Shown: positions 1 through 7,887 of the stretch, in pieces | Layout: each line of letters opens with the position of its first letter | How positions within the stretch are numbered: position 1 is the stretch's first letter | Assembly: GCA_938018055.1 (NCBI GenBank) | Contig: CALIKL010000027.1 | Span: 1-40,246, forward strand | Direction of reading: 5' to 3' | DNA: 40,246 nucleotides | DNA from: an uncultured bacterium | GTDB taxonomy: Bacteria; Bacteroidota; Rhodothermia; Rhodothermales; UBA10348 | The notes under the pieces: generated by a model | Told to the model about the DNA's origin: nothing | Seen by the model: only the letters and a program-made list of their open reading frames with translations | The model's database searches: none | Made by a program: the position numbers and the translations under genes

Positions 1-59
1 GTGGTTTTGCCGTGGTCGACGTGAGCCACGATGGCAATATTGCGCAATGAGTCTGACAT
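1..59 (-). CDS. typA: Ribosome-associated GTPase BipA/TypA, N-terminal fragment
   Basis: Only the first 19 codons lie in the window; the gene runs off the left edge. The start codon is the reverse-strand ATG at 57-59. The visible peptide contains LRNIAIVAHVDHGKT, the G1 (P-loop) region of a translational GTPase. The form IAIVAHVDHGKT fits BipA/TypA better than LepA (usually IIAHIDHGKST) or EF-G (usually MAHIDAGKTT). In other bacteria BipA acts on the 70S ribosome during stress and ribosome assembly. The assignment rests on a very short segment, so BipA over another GTPase of the class is likely but not certain. Confidence 0.75.
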   Translation of the reverse strand, partial: MSDSLRNIAIVAHVDHGKT

Positions 60-155
60 GGGGTTCCGGTAAAGTTGATGCGGGTGGGAAGCCGGTTTCA
101 ACCTACGTGCCGGCAAACGTTCTGCTGGCGGCGCAAAGAACCTGCGAATATGGAA

Positions 156-950
156 TCAGCCATGGAGAGCCCTCAAGACGCTCTCCTTGTAGGAACGACC
201 GACAGGAATGGATCTACCACCCACTTCTAGTTCGGATGTCGTGTGTGCTGTCACAGCCGCCATCCGCACGAGAAAGGAGCGGTGGACCCGCAGGAATCCG
301 CGATTCGCCAACTCATTTTCCAGGGCCGAAAGCGTCTGTTTTGTCATGTGGCGATCTGAATCCAGGCAAACCAGCACGTAGTCTCCCTGGCTTTCGATGT
401 AGTGGATGTCTCCCAGACGGACATGAATAGTCCGGCGGTCTACGCGAAGGCCAATCGTTTGGTCAGCTTCATCAGCGCGCTCGAGCTCCTGCTGTATCGA
501 AGCATTTATGGCGACAAGCGCCTCTTGGTCCCGTTGAGACTGCTGCCAACGTCGCAAGGTGTGCAAAGACAAGGCCCCAAACACCACTACGTACATACCG
601 ATCAGCACATCCATCAAATCCACGAGCGTGGGCTCCACGAACAGGGCCTGGTAGTCGGCCACCGTCATGTACAAACCCACGAGCAGGGAGAGCTCGAGAT
701 AGAGGGACAGCAGGAGGGAATAACACAAGTACAGGATGAATCGGCCAACCTTTCCGGAAAGCAGATAACGCGGTACCAACCAGTAGACCACGGCGTACGT
801 CGTGGCCATCGTGATAGGTAACAACAAGGCGACGAAGAACAGGCTCTGGCCGTATTCGTCCTGGCGACTTCCAAAGTACAGCGTGTAGAACACGAGCACA
901 GCGGCCCAAAAAAGGACGTGTTCAACGAGTCGCCTGGGAGTAAATGTCAT
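156..950 (-). CDS. Membrane-anchored LytTR-family transcriptional regulator
   Basis: This 264-residue protein has four hydrophobic segments in its first half (about residues 10-27, 36-58, 69-95 and 110-130), a short coiled-coil-like stretch rich in Gln and Glu (about 133-160), and a C-terminal LytTR DNA-binding domain (about 168-262). The domain shows the family hallmarks IHYIESQGDYV, FLRVHRSFLV and IPVGRSYKE. There is no receiver domain, so it is not a classical LytR/AlgR response regulator; signal input probably comes through the membrane part. LytTR proteins bind direct repeats in promoters. No sensor kinase gene is adjacent. The start at 948-950 has no obvious Shine-Dalgarno sequence. The target genes are unknown, though the divergent small membrane protein at 1269 is a candidate. 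Confidence 0.88.
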   Translation of the reverse strand: MTFTPRRLVEHVLFWAAVLVFYTLYFGSRQDEYGQSLFFVALLLPITMATTYAVVYWLVPRYLLSGKVGRFILYLCYSLLLSLYLELSLLVGLYMTVADYQALFVEPTLVDLMDVLIGMYVVVFGALSLHTLRRWQQSQRDQEALVAINASIQQELERADEADQTIGLRVDRRTIHVRLGDIHYIESQGDYVLVCLDSDRHMTKQTLSALENELANRGFLRVHRSFLVRMAAVTAHTTSELEVGGRSIPVGRSYKESVLRALHG

Positions 951-1268
951 CGCGCTTAGGATTGTAGATCGGTCCGTCTCAACATACCGAAAAAAGTGTC
1001 CCTGAGACGCTTAGCAGGCGATAATGTGATGTGATCGTCGATGAACGACCTGCTTTGGTCGACGAGTGAACCGTTTCTTGTTCTGGGCTGAATCGTTCGC
1101 GAATGAACTGTCCGTCTACGAACCGGATTCCCTCGTCGATCGATGATTGTGACGAGGCCGTCAGCACCGTAGCATGCCTACGAATCCAAAGCGGTGTTGG
1201 TTGGATCGTGTCCCGATTCATACTCACCATTGTGTACATCACATCATCACAATCAACCTCTCCAATCC
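951..1268. other. 318-bp divergent intergenic region with short inverted repeats
   Basis: This non-coding stretch separates the LytTR gene (minus) from the small membrane protein (plus). I see no convincing gene; the short ORFs in it read as low-quality peptides. It holds inverted repeats CGTCTCA/TGAGACG (975-981 and 1003-1009), TCGTCGA/TCGACGA (1035-1041 and 1059-1065) and CCTCGTC/GACGAGG (1131-1137 and 1151-1157). It also has two CGTT cores 22 bp apart (1072-1075 and 1094-1097), the spacing expected of a LytTR direct repeat. Both promoters should lie here, but I cannot place -10/-35 elements with confidence. Confidence 0.5.
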
Positions 1269-1628
1269 ATGAACCTCTATTCCGCGGGCGGCGTCTTCAT
1301 CACGCCCATCACCATCATCGGAGCCATCATGGTCGGCCTCGGCGTTTATGTCATCACCAAGTCATTCAATGAGTCTCCAGCTTCTTCACTGGGGCGTGCG
1401 AACAACCTGGTTCTTCAACTGGGCGTGTTTGCCTTCTTCACGGGGCTTCTCAGCCAGGCGATCGGACTCATGCAAGCGTTCCAGGTCATCCAGCAAGTCG
1501 GCGACATATCGCCTGCATTGCTGGCGGGAGGCCTCTACGTCTCCTTCATAGCGCCCGTTTGGGGCATGATTTTACTGCTGATTGGATTGGCGCTCTATAT
1601 GGTGGCCAAATTCCGACTGAGCAAATGA
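1269..1628 (+). CDS. Small three-helix membrane protein, ExbB/MotA-like in appearance
   Basis: The protein is 119 residues, starting at ATG 1269 (MNLYSAGGVFITP). I chose this start because upstream in-frame codons give a peptide without membrane or signal character. Three hydrophobic helices are visible at about residues 8-28, 45-68 and 83-113, ending in a basic tail. The N-terminal pattern GGVFITPITIIGAIMVGLG resembles the first helix region of MotA/TolQ/ExbB-type proteins, but the protein is too short to be a complete proton channel and no ExbD/TolR partner is present. It faces the LytTR regulator across a 318-bp intergenic region, which suggests it could be that regulator's target. Its function is unknown. 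Confidence 0.65.
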   Translation: MNLYSAGGVFITPITIIGAIMVGLGVYVITKSFNESPASSLGRANNLVLQLGVFAFFTGLLSQAIGLMQAFQVIQQVGDISPALLAGGLYVSFIAPVWGMILLLIGLALYMVAKFRLSK

Positions 1629-1644
1629 CGGATGGAATGATATC

Positions 1645-1782
1645 CTATCGACGGTCCCACTTCTGTGCCATGATGCGCTTGTAGAGCTTGCCCTGGTCGC
1701 GGTCTTTGCGACGCTTTTCGGCGATGCTCATTTCATGACGATAGGCTTCGCGCTCCAGCTTGTGCCAGGATCGCAAGGACAT
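1645..1782 (-). pseudogene. Basic C-terminal fragment, possibly of an RsgA-like GTPase
   Basis: The reverse strand carries an open frame ending at the TAG at 1645-1647. Its peptide is strongly basic (SWHKLEREAYRHEMSIAEKR, then RKDRDQGKLYKRI, ending in KWDRR). It looks like the lysine/arginine-rich helical tail that ends ribosome-associated proteins, and most resembles the C-terminus of RsgA/YjeQ GTPases as I remember them. Possible starts are at 1729-1731, 1780-1782 and 1819-1821. No GTPase domain precedes it: the frame meets a stop just upstream and the plus-strand frame at 1760-2008 occupies the space. I read it as a gene whose 5' part has been lost. A genuine 45-residue basic protein is the alternative. 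Confidence 0.4.
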
Positions 1783-2008
1783 TGCATTTGCCGGAACGGC
1801 ATACGCGCCTGCGTATCCCATCGAACTTGTCGTGAGTCAGCAAGACGGTCGTGTTTTAGTCGAGAGCGTCGATGCCATGTATCGCATGAAGCTTTTCTTC
1901 GAGGACGCCGGCAAGTGGGCCTTCATGAAGAACATGACCATGCCGGGCAGCCTGGCGTCCGAAATCAAGGATCGACTCGCTTCAGCGCTCGCCAACGGCG
2001 AACTGTAG
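1760..2008 (+). pseudogene. DUF302-like fragment lacking its N-terminal part
   Basis: The plus-strand frame ends at TAG 2006-2008 and encodes a convincing protein segment (YPIELVVSQQDGRVLVESVD, a Met-rich stretch, then GSLASEIKDRLASA). The order strand-DGRV-strand, Met-rich stretch, C-terminal amphipathic helix recalls the last half of DUF302 proteins. There is no plausible ATG at the N-terminal end; the only upstream start is a TTG at 1760, just after an in-frame TAG at 1742-1744. DUF302 domains usually need about 120 residues or more, so this looks 5'-truncated. It meets the reverse-strand fragment at 1645-1782 head to head, as a deletion between two divergent genes would leave. The family assignment is tentative. 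Confidence 0.42.
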
Positions 2009-2059
2009 CAGACGCTGTCTCGCAGGGTCCAACCGCGTAGCTTTGATGCTTTAAACGCG

Positions 2060-2086
2060 TCGGGGCGGCCCGTTGGGCCGCCCCGA
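2060..2086. terminator. GC-rich 12-bp perfect hairpin, probable bidirectional terminator
   Basis: The arms at 2060-2071 and 2075-2086 are perfectly complementary (TCGGGGCGGCCC and its reverse complement) around a GTT loop. It lies 51 bp after the plus-strand fragment ending at 2008 and 62 bp after the stop of the M28 peptidase gene on the minus strand, so it sits between converging genes. There is no long T-run. On the minus strand the stem is followed by CGCGTTTAAA, which contains a short T-tract. Confidence 0.7.
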
Positions 2087-2148
2087 TATCGTCGTTCCAT
2101 CGAATGTAGTTGACCCCCAGTCGCCGTTTCCAGTACTACGGGAGCCCG

Positions 2149-3711
2149 TTAGCGCATGGACCGTCTAGGAGGACGGCAGTTGGGCCAGTTTCGAGGTTGT
2201 CCGGTTCGGGGATCGTTTGGAAGGTCGATTTGCGTGCGATCGAATCGGACCGGATCCTCCGATGCCATGTAGGCAACGATTGCAGCCAGCGTGGCGTTTT
2301 CCGACAGATCATCAAAAACGATTTTGTCGTACGTGTCGAGGTCAGTATGCCATGTGTACTGTCGATATTCCGGATAAGGTGAGCGGAATCGGAAGCTTGG
2401 AATTCCAGCGCAGATGAACGACGTGTGGTCACTCCCCGCGTTGGCCTGAGGGCCAGGAACGAGAACGTCAATGTGCGAAGAGATCTCCGTCGGAACCACG
2501 GACATCCATTTCGGCAAGTGGTCGACCGAGGCCGCAAATCCCTGGCCTTCGAGCTCTATGATTCTCCAGGTACCATTGTCCTGGTTGAACGCTGCCTGAA
2601 TACCTTCCATGATGTCCGGATTATCCTCACGAAAGGCACTCGAGCCGATCAGGCCCTGCTCTTCACTTCCCCAATGTCCGACAAGAATCGTACGGCGCGG
2701 GTTGGGATACGTCTCCTTGATGATGCGCATAGCCTCGAGCATCATGACAGATCCGGTTCCGTTGTCCGTCGCGCCCGTTGCCGCGTGCCAGGAGTCCAGA
2801 TGGGCACCGAGTAAAACGTATTCATCTGGAAGCTCTGAGCCTTCTATTCGGCCCACAACATTGAAAGACGGTACTTCGCCCAGGAACTCAGCTTCCGCGT
2901 GAATCCGGAGTCGAGGTGTGTGTCCACTTTCGGCCATGCGTGCCAGCAATCCGTAGTCCTCGCACGAAATGTCGACCGCTACGGCCTCTTGACTGGGTGC
3001 CGAAAAGACCTTGTTTACGCCCCAGCCACCCGACCAGCGACTGGTCAGGTATCCTGCAACACCGGCTTCATCGAGGGTAGCCGTTCGGCTTCGGAAGTCG
3101 CCTATGGCCGAAAGTCGATCTCTCCAGTCCTGGGAAACGGCCTGACGCTGCTCTTGAATGCGTTCGACGGTTTCAGGCCTCGCTCGTTCTTCCAGTGCCT
3201 GGGTTGCCCGGCACATGACTTCTGGAGCAGATAGCATCACATACTTGCCCCGGATACTTTCGAGCCATGCTTCCACATTGTCGGCATTCAAGTCAGCAGG
3301 GGGGATGGCTACATCGCCCTCAACGGGGCCATCGGTACCCGCGCTCCAAGCCAGCAATTCCCCCTTGAGGGAAGTAACCCGAGGTTCAACCATATCAATG
3401 TGGAGGATGCCGGGTTCCCAGCTCTCCCATGTTCCATACTGCTGTTTCTCGGCCACAATCCCCCACGTGCTGTAGGTATCAACCAGCCAATCCTGAGCGG
3501 CTTCCAGCCCCGCTGAACCACTCAGGCGCGGACCGATCACGTCCATGAGTTCATGGGCAAATTGTTGCGTATGGGAATTCTCCATTCCCGCTTCCCACAT
3601 TGCCTTGACGACAGGGTCGTCGGTAGGGAAGGTCTGTGCCCGGGTGGAGGTAGGCGCCCAAAGCAGGATCGATGCAACCAGGACTGCAATCGGGGAAACG
3701 GGTCTTTGCAT
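2149..3711 (-). CDS. Secreted M28-family zinc aminopeptidase/carboxypeptidase with PA-like insert
   Basis: The protein has 520 residues. A signal peptide covers about residues 1-25 (hydrophobic core SPIAVLVASILLW, cleavage after TRA). The catalytic M28 domain fills the C-terminal half, with the metal ligands visible in order: His in GAHLDSW (about residue 302), bridging Asp in TGATDNGTG, the Glu pair in GSEEQGL, Asp in FNQDNG, and His in WHTDLDTYDKI. A region of about 150 residues between the N-terminus and the catalytic domain is compatible with a PA-like domain, as in glutamate carboxypeptidase-like M28 enzymes. It probably releases amino acids from peptides in the periplasm or outside the cell. 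It reads toward the hairpin at 2060-2086, with the decarboxylase gene 55 bp upstream on the same strand. Confidence 0.9.
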   Translation of the reverse strand: MQRPVSPIAVLVASILLWAPTSTRAQTFPTDDPVVKAMWEAGMENSHTQQFAHELMDVIGPRLSGSAGLEAAQDWLVDTYSTWGIVAEKQQYGTWESWEPGILHIDMVEPRVTSLKGELLAWSAGTDGPVEGDVAIPPADLNADNVEAWLESIRGKYVMLSAPEVMCRATQALEERARPETVERIQEQRQAVSQDWRDRLSAIGDFRSRTATLDEAGVAGYLTSRWSGGWGVNKVFSAPSQEAVAVDISCEDYGLLARMAESGHTPRLRIHAEAEFLGEVPSFNVVGRIEGSELPDEYVLLGAHLDSWHAATGATDNGTGSVMMLEAMRIIKETYPNPRRTILVGHWGSEEQGLIGSSAFREDNPDIMEGIQAAFNQDNGTWRIIELEGQGFAASVDHLPKWMSVVPTEISSHIDVLVPGPQANAGSDHTSFICAGIPSFRFRSPYPEYRQYTWHTDLDTYDKIVFDDLSENATLAAIVAYMASEDPVRFDRTQIDLPNDPRTGQPRNWPNCRPPRRSMR

Positions 3712-3765
3712 GGTGTTGAGAATAGAGTTTATCCAGAGCGTGCAACCTGCGACAGCAGATGGCTG

Positions 3766-5250
3766 TCACTCTGCAGGGGATTCCCTGAATTCAGGAAGAA
3801 GCTCCAAACCGATCTCTTCGGCTCGACGAGCTAGAAGTTGCACATCACGAAGGCGTGAACGTGGATTGATGTAACACGGTCGGATGGCCAGTTTGCCATT
3901 GACAACCGTCATTGAAGGTACCAAATCGCCTTCGGCCCGCAATACGGCCACAAGACGCTTGTTCAAGTCATTGAGCTGAGAATCGGTAAGATCTGCATGC
4001 TGGAATCGGAAACAGCAGATGGACAATACAACAGGAGACAGTAGTTCAAGGTTGGGTGCCTGCTGAACAAGCTCTGCAAGGTGACGTGCAAAGTCGTTGT
4101 GTCGCACAACGCGCCGAATGATGCCCTGCTTTCCAATCTCTCGAAGAATGGCCCAAACCTGAACACCTCGGGAAGGGGCGGACTGATCCAGATTATACTC
4201 GTGGAATATTTCACCGAAGGCATCGAACGGGGATTCCACTTCAGTTTGCTCTCCAATACTGCCTTCCAGGTAGGCCGCTGGCTCCAGAGTGAAGGCACGC
4301 CCCATTACGTCTCTATCCCGCACCATCGCGACGCCATTACCAACCGGTGCAGCCAACCATTTGTGCGGATCCAATGCCACGGAGTCGGCTTCGGCCACGC
4401 CGTCATATCGATCGCTCACACGATCGTCCAAGATGCCGAACATGCCGTATGCCCCATCAACATGGAGCCAGGTTTGCTCCTCGTCGGCTATCTGACGCAA
4501 TGCTCGCATGGGATCGATGGCTCCGGTATTGACCGTTCCTGCCGTTGCTACGATGGCCATTGGGAGATAGCCTTCGGCACGATCCCGGGAAATCTGATTT
4601 CGGAGCTGGTCCAGGTCCAGCTCGCCGGCCTGGTTGACCGGGACGCCAATCACACTTCGGCGGCCAATACCAAGAATGGCAGCTGCACGATTAACGACGT
4701 GGTGAACCTCGGAACTGGCATAGATTCGCCATTTCAAGTTCTTGGGCAATCCATTCATGGATGGGTCGATGCCCTGTTGTTCAACCGCCCACTGCCTGGC
4801 GGCTCCCAGAGCAATCAGGTTGGCAGATGAACCTCCTGTCGTGTACGTCCCATGCCAATGAGCAGGGAAGCCGAACAGCTCCTTCAGCCACTCAAGACTG
4901 AGATGTTCGAGATAGTTGAACGCGTGCACCCAGACCCGTTGGGATCCGGCGACAGTCGATGCCAGCGTTGCAGCGGTTCCACTCGTTGTGGGTGATGTTG
5001 TCACCCAACCACAGAATCCAGGATGCCCGTTCCGTAATCCGTTTGGAACGATCCATTCAGACAAGTCAGCCAGAACGCGATCAATACCGGCTCCTTCTTC
5101 AGGGAGGGGTGTGCCCAGGTGCGCCTTCCAGGAGTGTTGTCGTCTGCCGGCGGGATCAGGACCTTCGAACTGGTTGAATCGATCAAGCTGATTGAGAAGA
5201 GGGGACAGAACAGAAAGATCTCCAAAGGCGGCATCGTCCGGATAGGACAT
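3766..5250 (-). CDS. Group II pyridoxal-phosphate decarboxylase (aromatic/acidic amino acid type)
   Basis: I take the start as ATG 5248-5250 (MSYPDDAAFG), giving 494 residues; the frame stays open further upstream but that peptide has no homologous look. Fold-type I PLP motifs are present: the Asp of HVDGAYG (about residue 265) that contacts the pyridine nitrogen, the Schiff-base Lys of DPHKWL (residue 297), and TTGGSSANL, which binds the phosphate. Length and motifs match the aromatic-L-amino-acid/tyrosine/glutamate decarboxylase superfamily, which removes CO2 from an amino acid to give an amine. The exact substrate cannot be read from sequence. It precedes the M28 peptidase gene by 55 bp on the same strand, so peptide breakdown and amino-acid use may be linked. 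Confidence 0.9.
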   Translation of the reverse strand: MSYPDDAAFGDLSVLSPLLNQLDRFNQFEGPDPAGRRQHSWKAHLGTPLPEEGAGIDRVLADLSEWIVPNGLRNGHPGFCGWVTTSPTTSGTAATLASTVAGSQRVWVHAFNYLEHLSLEWLKELFGFPAHWHGTYTTGGSSANLIALGAARQWAVEQQGIDPSMNGLPKNLKWRIYASSEVHHVVNRAAAILGIGRRSVIGVPVNQAGELDLDQLRNQISRDRAEGYLPMAIVATAGTVNTGAIDPMRALRQIADEEQTWLHVDGAYGMFGILDDRVSDRYDGVAEADSVALDPHKWLAAPVGNGVAMVRDRDVMGRAFTLEPAAYLEGSIGEQTEVESPFDAFGEIFHEYNLDQSAPSRGVQVWAILREIGKQGIIRRVVRHNDFARHLAELVQQAPNLELLSPVVLSICCFRFQHADLTDSQLNDLNKRLVAVLRAEGDLVPSMTVVNGKLAIRPCYINPRSRLRDVQLLARRAEEIGLELLPEFRESPAE

Positions 5251-5433
5251 GGGTATTCTGTATTTGGGTGGCACCGTAGCGCCAGTTGCTGACAGGGTTT
5301 GAACGGTCCAAAAATACGATATCAGAAAGAGTAGAGGGCGACTGTGTTTCGGTATGTTACTTCGCTTCTGGTTGCTGCGGCATTGAGTGTGGGGTCCGCT
5401 ACATGTCATCTATCACGTAACGGACAGAGGGAA

Positions 5434-5877
5434 ATGAAGAGGACACATCGCTACGCATTGCCCGGATTCACGCTGGCATTGCTGTTACCTGTCTTTGCAT
5501 CAGCATGCATTGTCGTGGTCGAAGAGGACCGGGATCGCCACCGCCATCTGTATGGATCGGAGTGGTATCTCGAGGTCGTTTTCTACCGCACCGAAACGAT
5601 CCAGGCGTCTGACCGAACGGTTCGTGTATCGTTTGCCGAAAACGGCGTGCTCAGTGGAAGTGCTGGGTGTGGAACGATCAATGGATTCTACACCGTCAAC
5701 GAAAATGGCGGTATCGAAGTTGATTCGGTTGACATGAGCTCACGCTGCGGCGGCGAACAGGCGGCCCAGTTGTTTGCGGACGGCCTACGCTCAGCCCGAA
5801 CGTATGAGGCTGACGAGACGTCGCTTCGCATAGCGACTGACAACAACGGATATCTGTCGTTTACGGCAGAGCAATGA
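5434..5877 (+). CDS. META-domain (HslJ-like) lipoprotein
   Basis: The start is ATG 5434, preceded by the purine-rich AGAGGGAA, one of the few good ribosome-binding sequences here. The 147-residue product has a lipoprotein signal (hydrophobic LALLLPVFASA followed by Cys, the lipobox) and then a META domain with its signature SGSAGCGTINGFY. In HslJ the domain begins with a G-S-x-W motif, and GSEWYLE is present here. META-domain lipoproteins are envelope proteins associated with stress or antibiotic resistance in other bacteria; no catalytic activity is known. The gene is divergent from the PLP decarboxylase and converges on the AGE-like gene, so it is probably monocistronic. Confidence 0.85.
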   Translation: MKRTHRYALPGFTLALLLPVFASACIVVVEEDRDRHRHLYGSEWYLEVVFYRTETIQASDRTVRVSFAENGVLSGSAGCGTINGFYTVNENGGIEVDSVDMSSRCGGEQAAQLFADGLRSARTYEADETSLRIATDNNGYLSFTAEQ

Positions 5878-5941
5878 CGGTAAAGGGTCCGGCGCGCAGT
5901 GTACCTGTCGCGCGTCGGACCCACCGTCAGTTCTTGAGGAG

Positions 5942-7756
5942 TTACTTCAAAATGACGACTCGTTTGCTGACCCGCTGAACGGTATCAGTTACGAGGAGGG
6001 TGTAGACTCCTGAAGCCAGGAAATTCGTTTCGAGATGCCAGGTCGGTGAGGTCGAGGAAAGGTGAGTCATGTCCCCTCGCTGAACCGTTCTCCCGAGCGC
6101 ATCAATCAGGTACCATTGAATACTCCGCGTCAAGTGGGCACTTCCTGTGAAGGCGTCCCCAAGACGGATTGAAATGTGATCTCTGGTTGGATTCGGCCAG
6201 ACTTCAAGCGTCCTTGTCTGATCAGATGGCTGCTCCACAGCGACCACATTGGCTTGGTCGAATACCACGGTAAATACGCCCTCAACGGACGGAGGGATGA
6301 TTAGGGTATTGGTGGCGGCATCGAATGAGGTCCAAGGCATACCTGAATAGCTGACTGAGTAGATAGCATATCCTTCTCCCATAGACGTGTCATTCTCCAG
6401 GGGTGCCAGCGTGACAACCCGCTCGGCATCGCTGGCATCAAAACGGTAGTGAATCGTTGCGGGAGTCCGGGCAAGCGCAAGATGGCCGTAAAGGTATCCG
6501 TACCAACCGGTCTCTACGGAGTGGTATGCCGCTTTATAGCCATTGCCCTTGTGGTCTCCCCACTGCGGAATGCCATCCCCACGCCGTGTTCTGTCCGCGT
6601 ATACCTCGCCGTATACGGGGTCAACGAAGTGATCCATGAAAAAGGAAATGGTCTCGTCAGCCATGTCCAGATAGGAGGGGTCATCGGTAAGCCGGTAAAG
6701 CTCAAGGCCGGCCGTGAAGGCTTGCTCCATCTGCCACCAAGCTTTTGTCGAATCAGGAAGACCGTACAGCTGCATGGTCCCCGTCGTTCTATCGTAGTCT
6801 TTATAGGGTCCGCCAAACTGATGATCATACCCTTTCTCGAGGACATGGTCGGCCAAAGCGCGCGCCGCCTCCAGGCGGCGCGCATCCGGTAGAATGGCAT
6901 GCATGCGCCCGAGGACCCAGGCTGTCTTCAAGACGTGCCCCATGATGGTCATCCGTTCGTCGACCAAGGCCAGCCAGTTGGAATCATATTTTTCGGCAAA
7001 TCCGATGGCCTGACTATCCATGGATTCCAACAAGCGGTCAATAATATTGTCCGTGAGCTCTTCAAGGCGAATACGGTAGACATCGTCTCCTCTCAACATC
7101 CAGAGTGCGATGGCATGGGTGGTCAGGGCATCCACGGTGGCGTTGAAACTCTTGCCTGTCCGAAACGAGCCTGTCCGGTTTACGCGATCGAAATAACCCT
7201 TTCGACTTGCTGAGCCATCCCAAAACACGTCATTGAGATAGTCCATGGTACGGTCTACCCATCGCCAGGCCGTAGAGTCATCTGTTGCTTCCGCATAGGC
7301 CAATGGGCCGAGCATCGCGTAATGCTGTATGAAAGCTGTTTTGAATGCATTGGCATTGAGCACGCTTCCGCCAGAACTCAATCCACTGAACCAGCCACCG
7401 TTGGTCTCGTCCCAACCGTGAGCGGTCATGAATCCGAAGGCGCTTTCCGCAAGGTCCAGAAAGGACTCGTCTCCTGTCAGCTGGAATGCACGCACCATGG
7501 CGTACAGGTTTCGGGATTGGGTCAATACATCTTTGTTCGTTCCCCAGGCCGTTATCAGTTGGCCTTCGCGCGATACATTCGTAAAAAAACCACCATTAAC
7601 TGAATCGTGCACACCTCGCCAGAAGTCTGCTGACTCCTGCACGAACCCTACAAACAGATCTGGATTTTGAAGGAATGCGGACTGTTGCCCATGCGATGGG
7701 TCAGGAGTCAGAACCAGTGACATCAGCGCTGCAGTAACGAAATGCTTTGGGCTCAT
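5942..7756 (-). CDS. Secreted AGE-family (alpha/alpha)6-barrel protein with T9SS sorting domain
   Basis: I chose ATG 7754-7756 (MSPKHFVTAALMSLVLTP), which begins a good signal peptide; about 41 upstream in-frame residues look non-coding. The 604-residue protein has a long helical-repeat domain resembling N-acylglucosamine 2-epimerase/cellobiose epimerase enzymes (GGFFTNVSREG, QSRNLYAMVRAF, GWDETNGGWF, MGHVLKTAWVLGRMH). After a beta-rich spacer comes a type A Por/T9SS C-terminal sorting domain of about 80 residues (EVWPNPTRDHISI, SGVYTLLV, KRVVILK). It should cross the inner membrane by Sec and the outer membrane by type IX secretion, and probably acts on extracellular sugars. The substrate is unknown. 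A strong hairpin (6861-6884) is embedded in the coding sequence. Confidence 0.87.
   Translation of the reverse strand: MSPKHFVTAALMSLVLTPDPSHGQQSAFLQNPDLFVGFVQESADFWRGVHDSVNGGFFTNVSREGQLITAWGTNKDVLTQSRNLYAMVRAFQLTGDESFLDLAESAFGFMTAHGWDETNGGWFSGLSSGGSVLNANAFKTAFIQHYAMLGPLAYAEATDDSTAWRWVDRTMDYLNDVFWDGSASRKGYFDRVNRTGSFRTGKSFNATVDALTTHAIALWMLRGDDVYRIRLEELTDNIIDRLLESMDSQAIGFAEKYDSNWLALVDERMTIMGHVLKTAWVLGRMHAILPDARRLEAARALADHVLEKGYDHQFGGPYKDYDRTTGTMQLYGLPDSTKAWWQMEQAFTAGLELYRLTDDPSYLDMADETISFFMDHFVDPVYGEVYADRTRRGDGIPQWGDHKGNGYKAAYHSVETGWYGYLYGHLALARTPATIHYRFDASDAERVVTLAPLENDTSMGEGYAIYSVSYSGMPWTSFDAATNTLIIPPSVEGVFTVVFDQANVVAVEQPSDQTRTLEVWPNPTRDHISIRLGDAFTGSAHLTRSIQWYLIDALGRTVQRGDMTHLSSTSPTWHLETNFLASGVYTLLVTDTVQRVSKRVVILK
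6861..6884. repeat. Perfect 10-bp GC inverted repeat inside the AGE-like gene
   Basis: The arms GCGCGCCGCC (6861-6870) and GGCGGCGCGC (6875-6884) are perfectly complementary around a TCCA loop. The site encodes Arg/Leu/Glu/Ala residues of a helix, so the symmetry may be a by-product of alanine/arginine codons, or it may slow translation or transcription. Confidence 0.6.
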
Positions 7757-7794
7757 CAATGAGTGTGACTTTGATCCGGAGGATGACAAGATGA

Positions 7795-7814
7795 TTTCAC
7801 CAAAAAAGGTGAAA
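7795..7814. promoter_or_regulatory. Perfect inverted repeat TTTCACC-N6-GGTGAAA in a divergent promoter region
   Basis: The arms TTTCACC (7795-7801) and GGTGAAA (7808-7814) flank AAAAAA. The site is in the 131-bp region between the divergent AGE-like gene (start 7756, minus) and the TPM gene (start 7888, plus), 38 bp from the first and 73 bp from the second. The symmetry and position fit a dimeric repressor operator; a hairpin in the AGE-gene leader is the alternative. The regulator is unknown. Confidence 0.4.
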
Positions 7815-7887
7815 GGAGGGTACGGGAAAACTACGAAACGACATCCTGCTGCATTCGTATATCCCATCCATTTGACCAAGCCTGCTC

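Noticed and set aside
979-1242. Open frame on the minus strand (87 residues) in the LytTR intergenic region
   Set aside because: The peptide has no domain, signal or compositional sign of a real protein and overlaps the promoter region and repeats.
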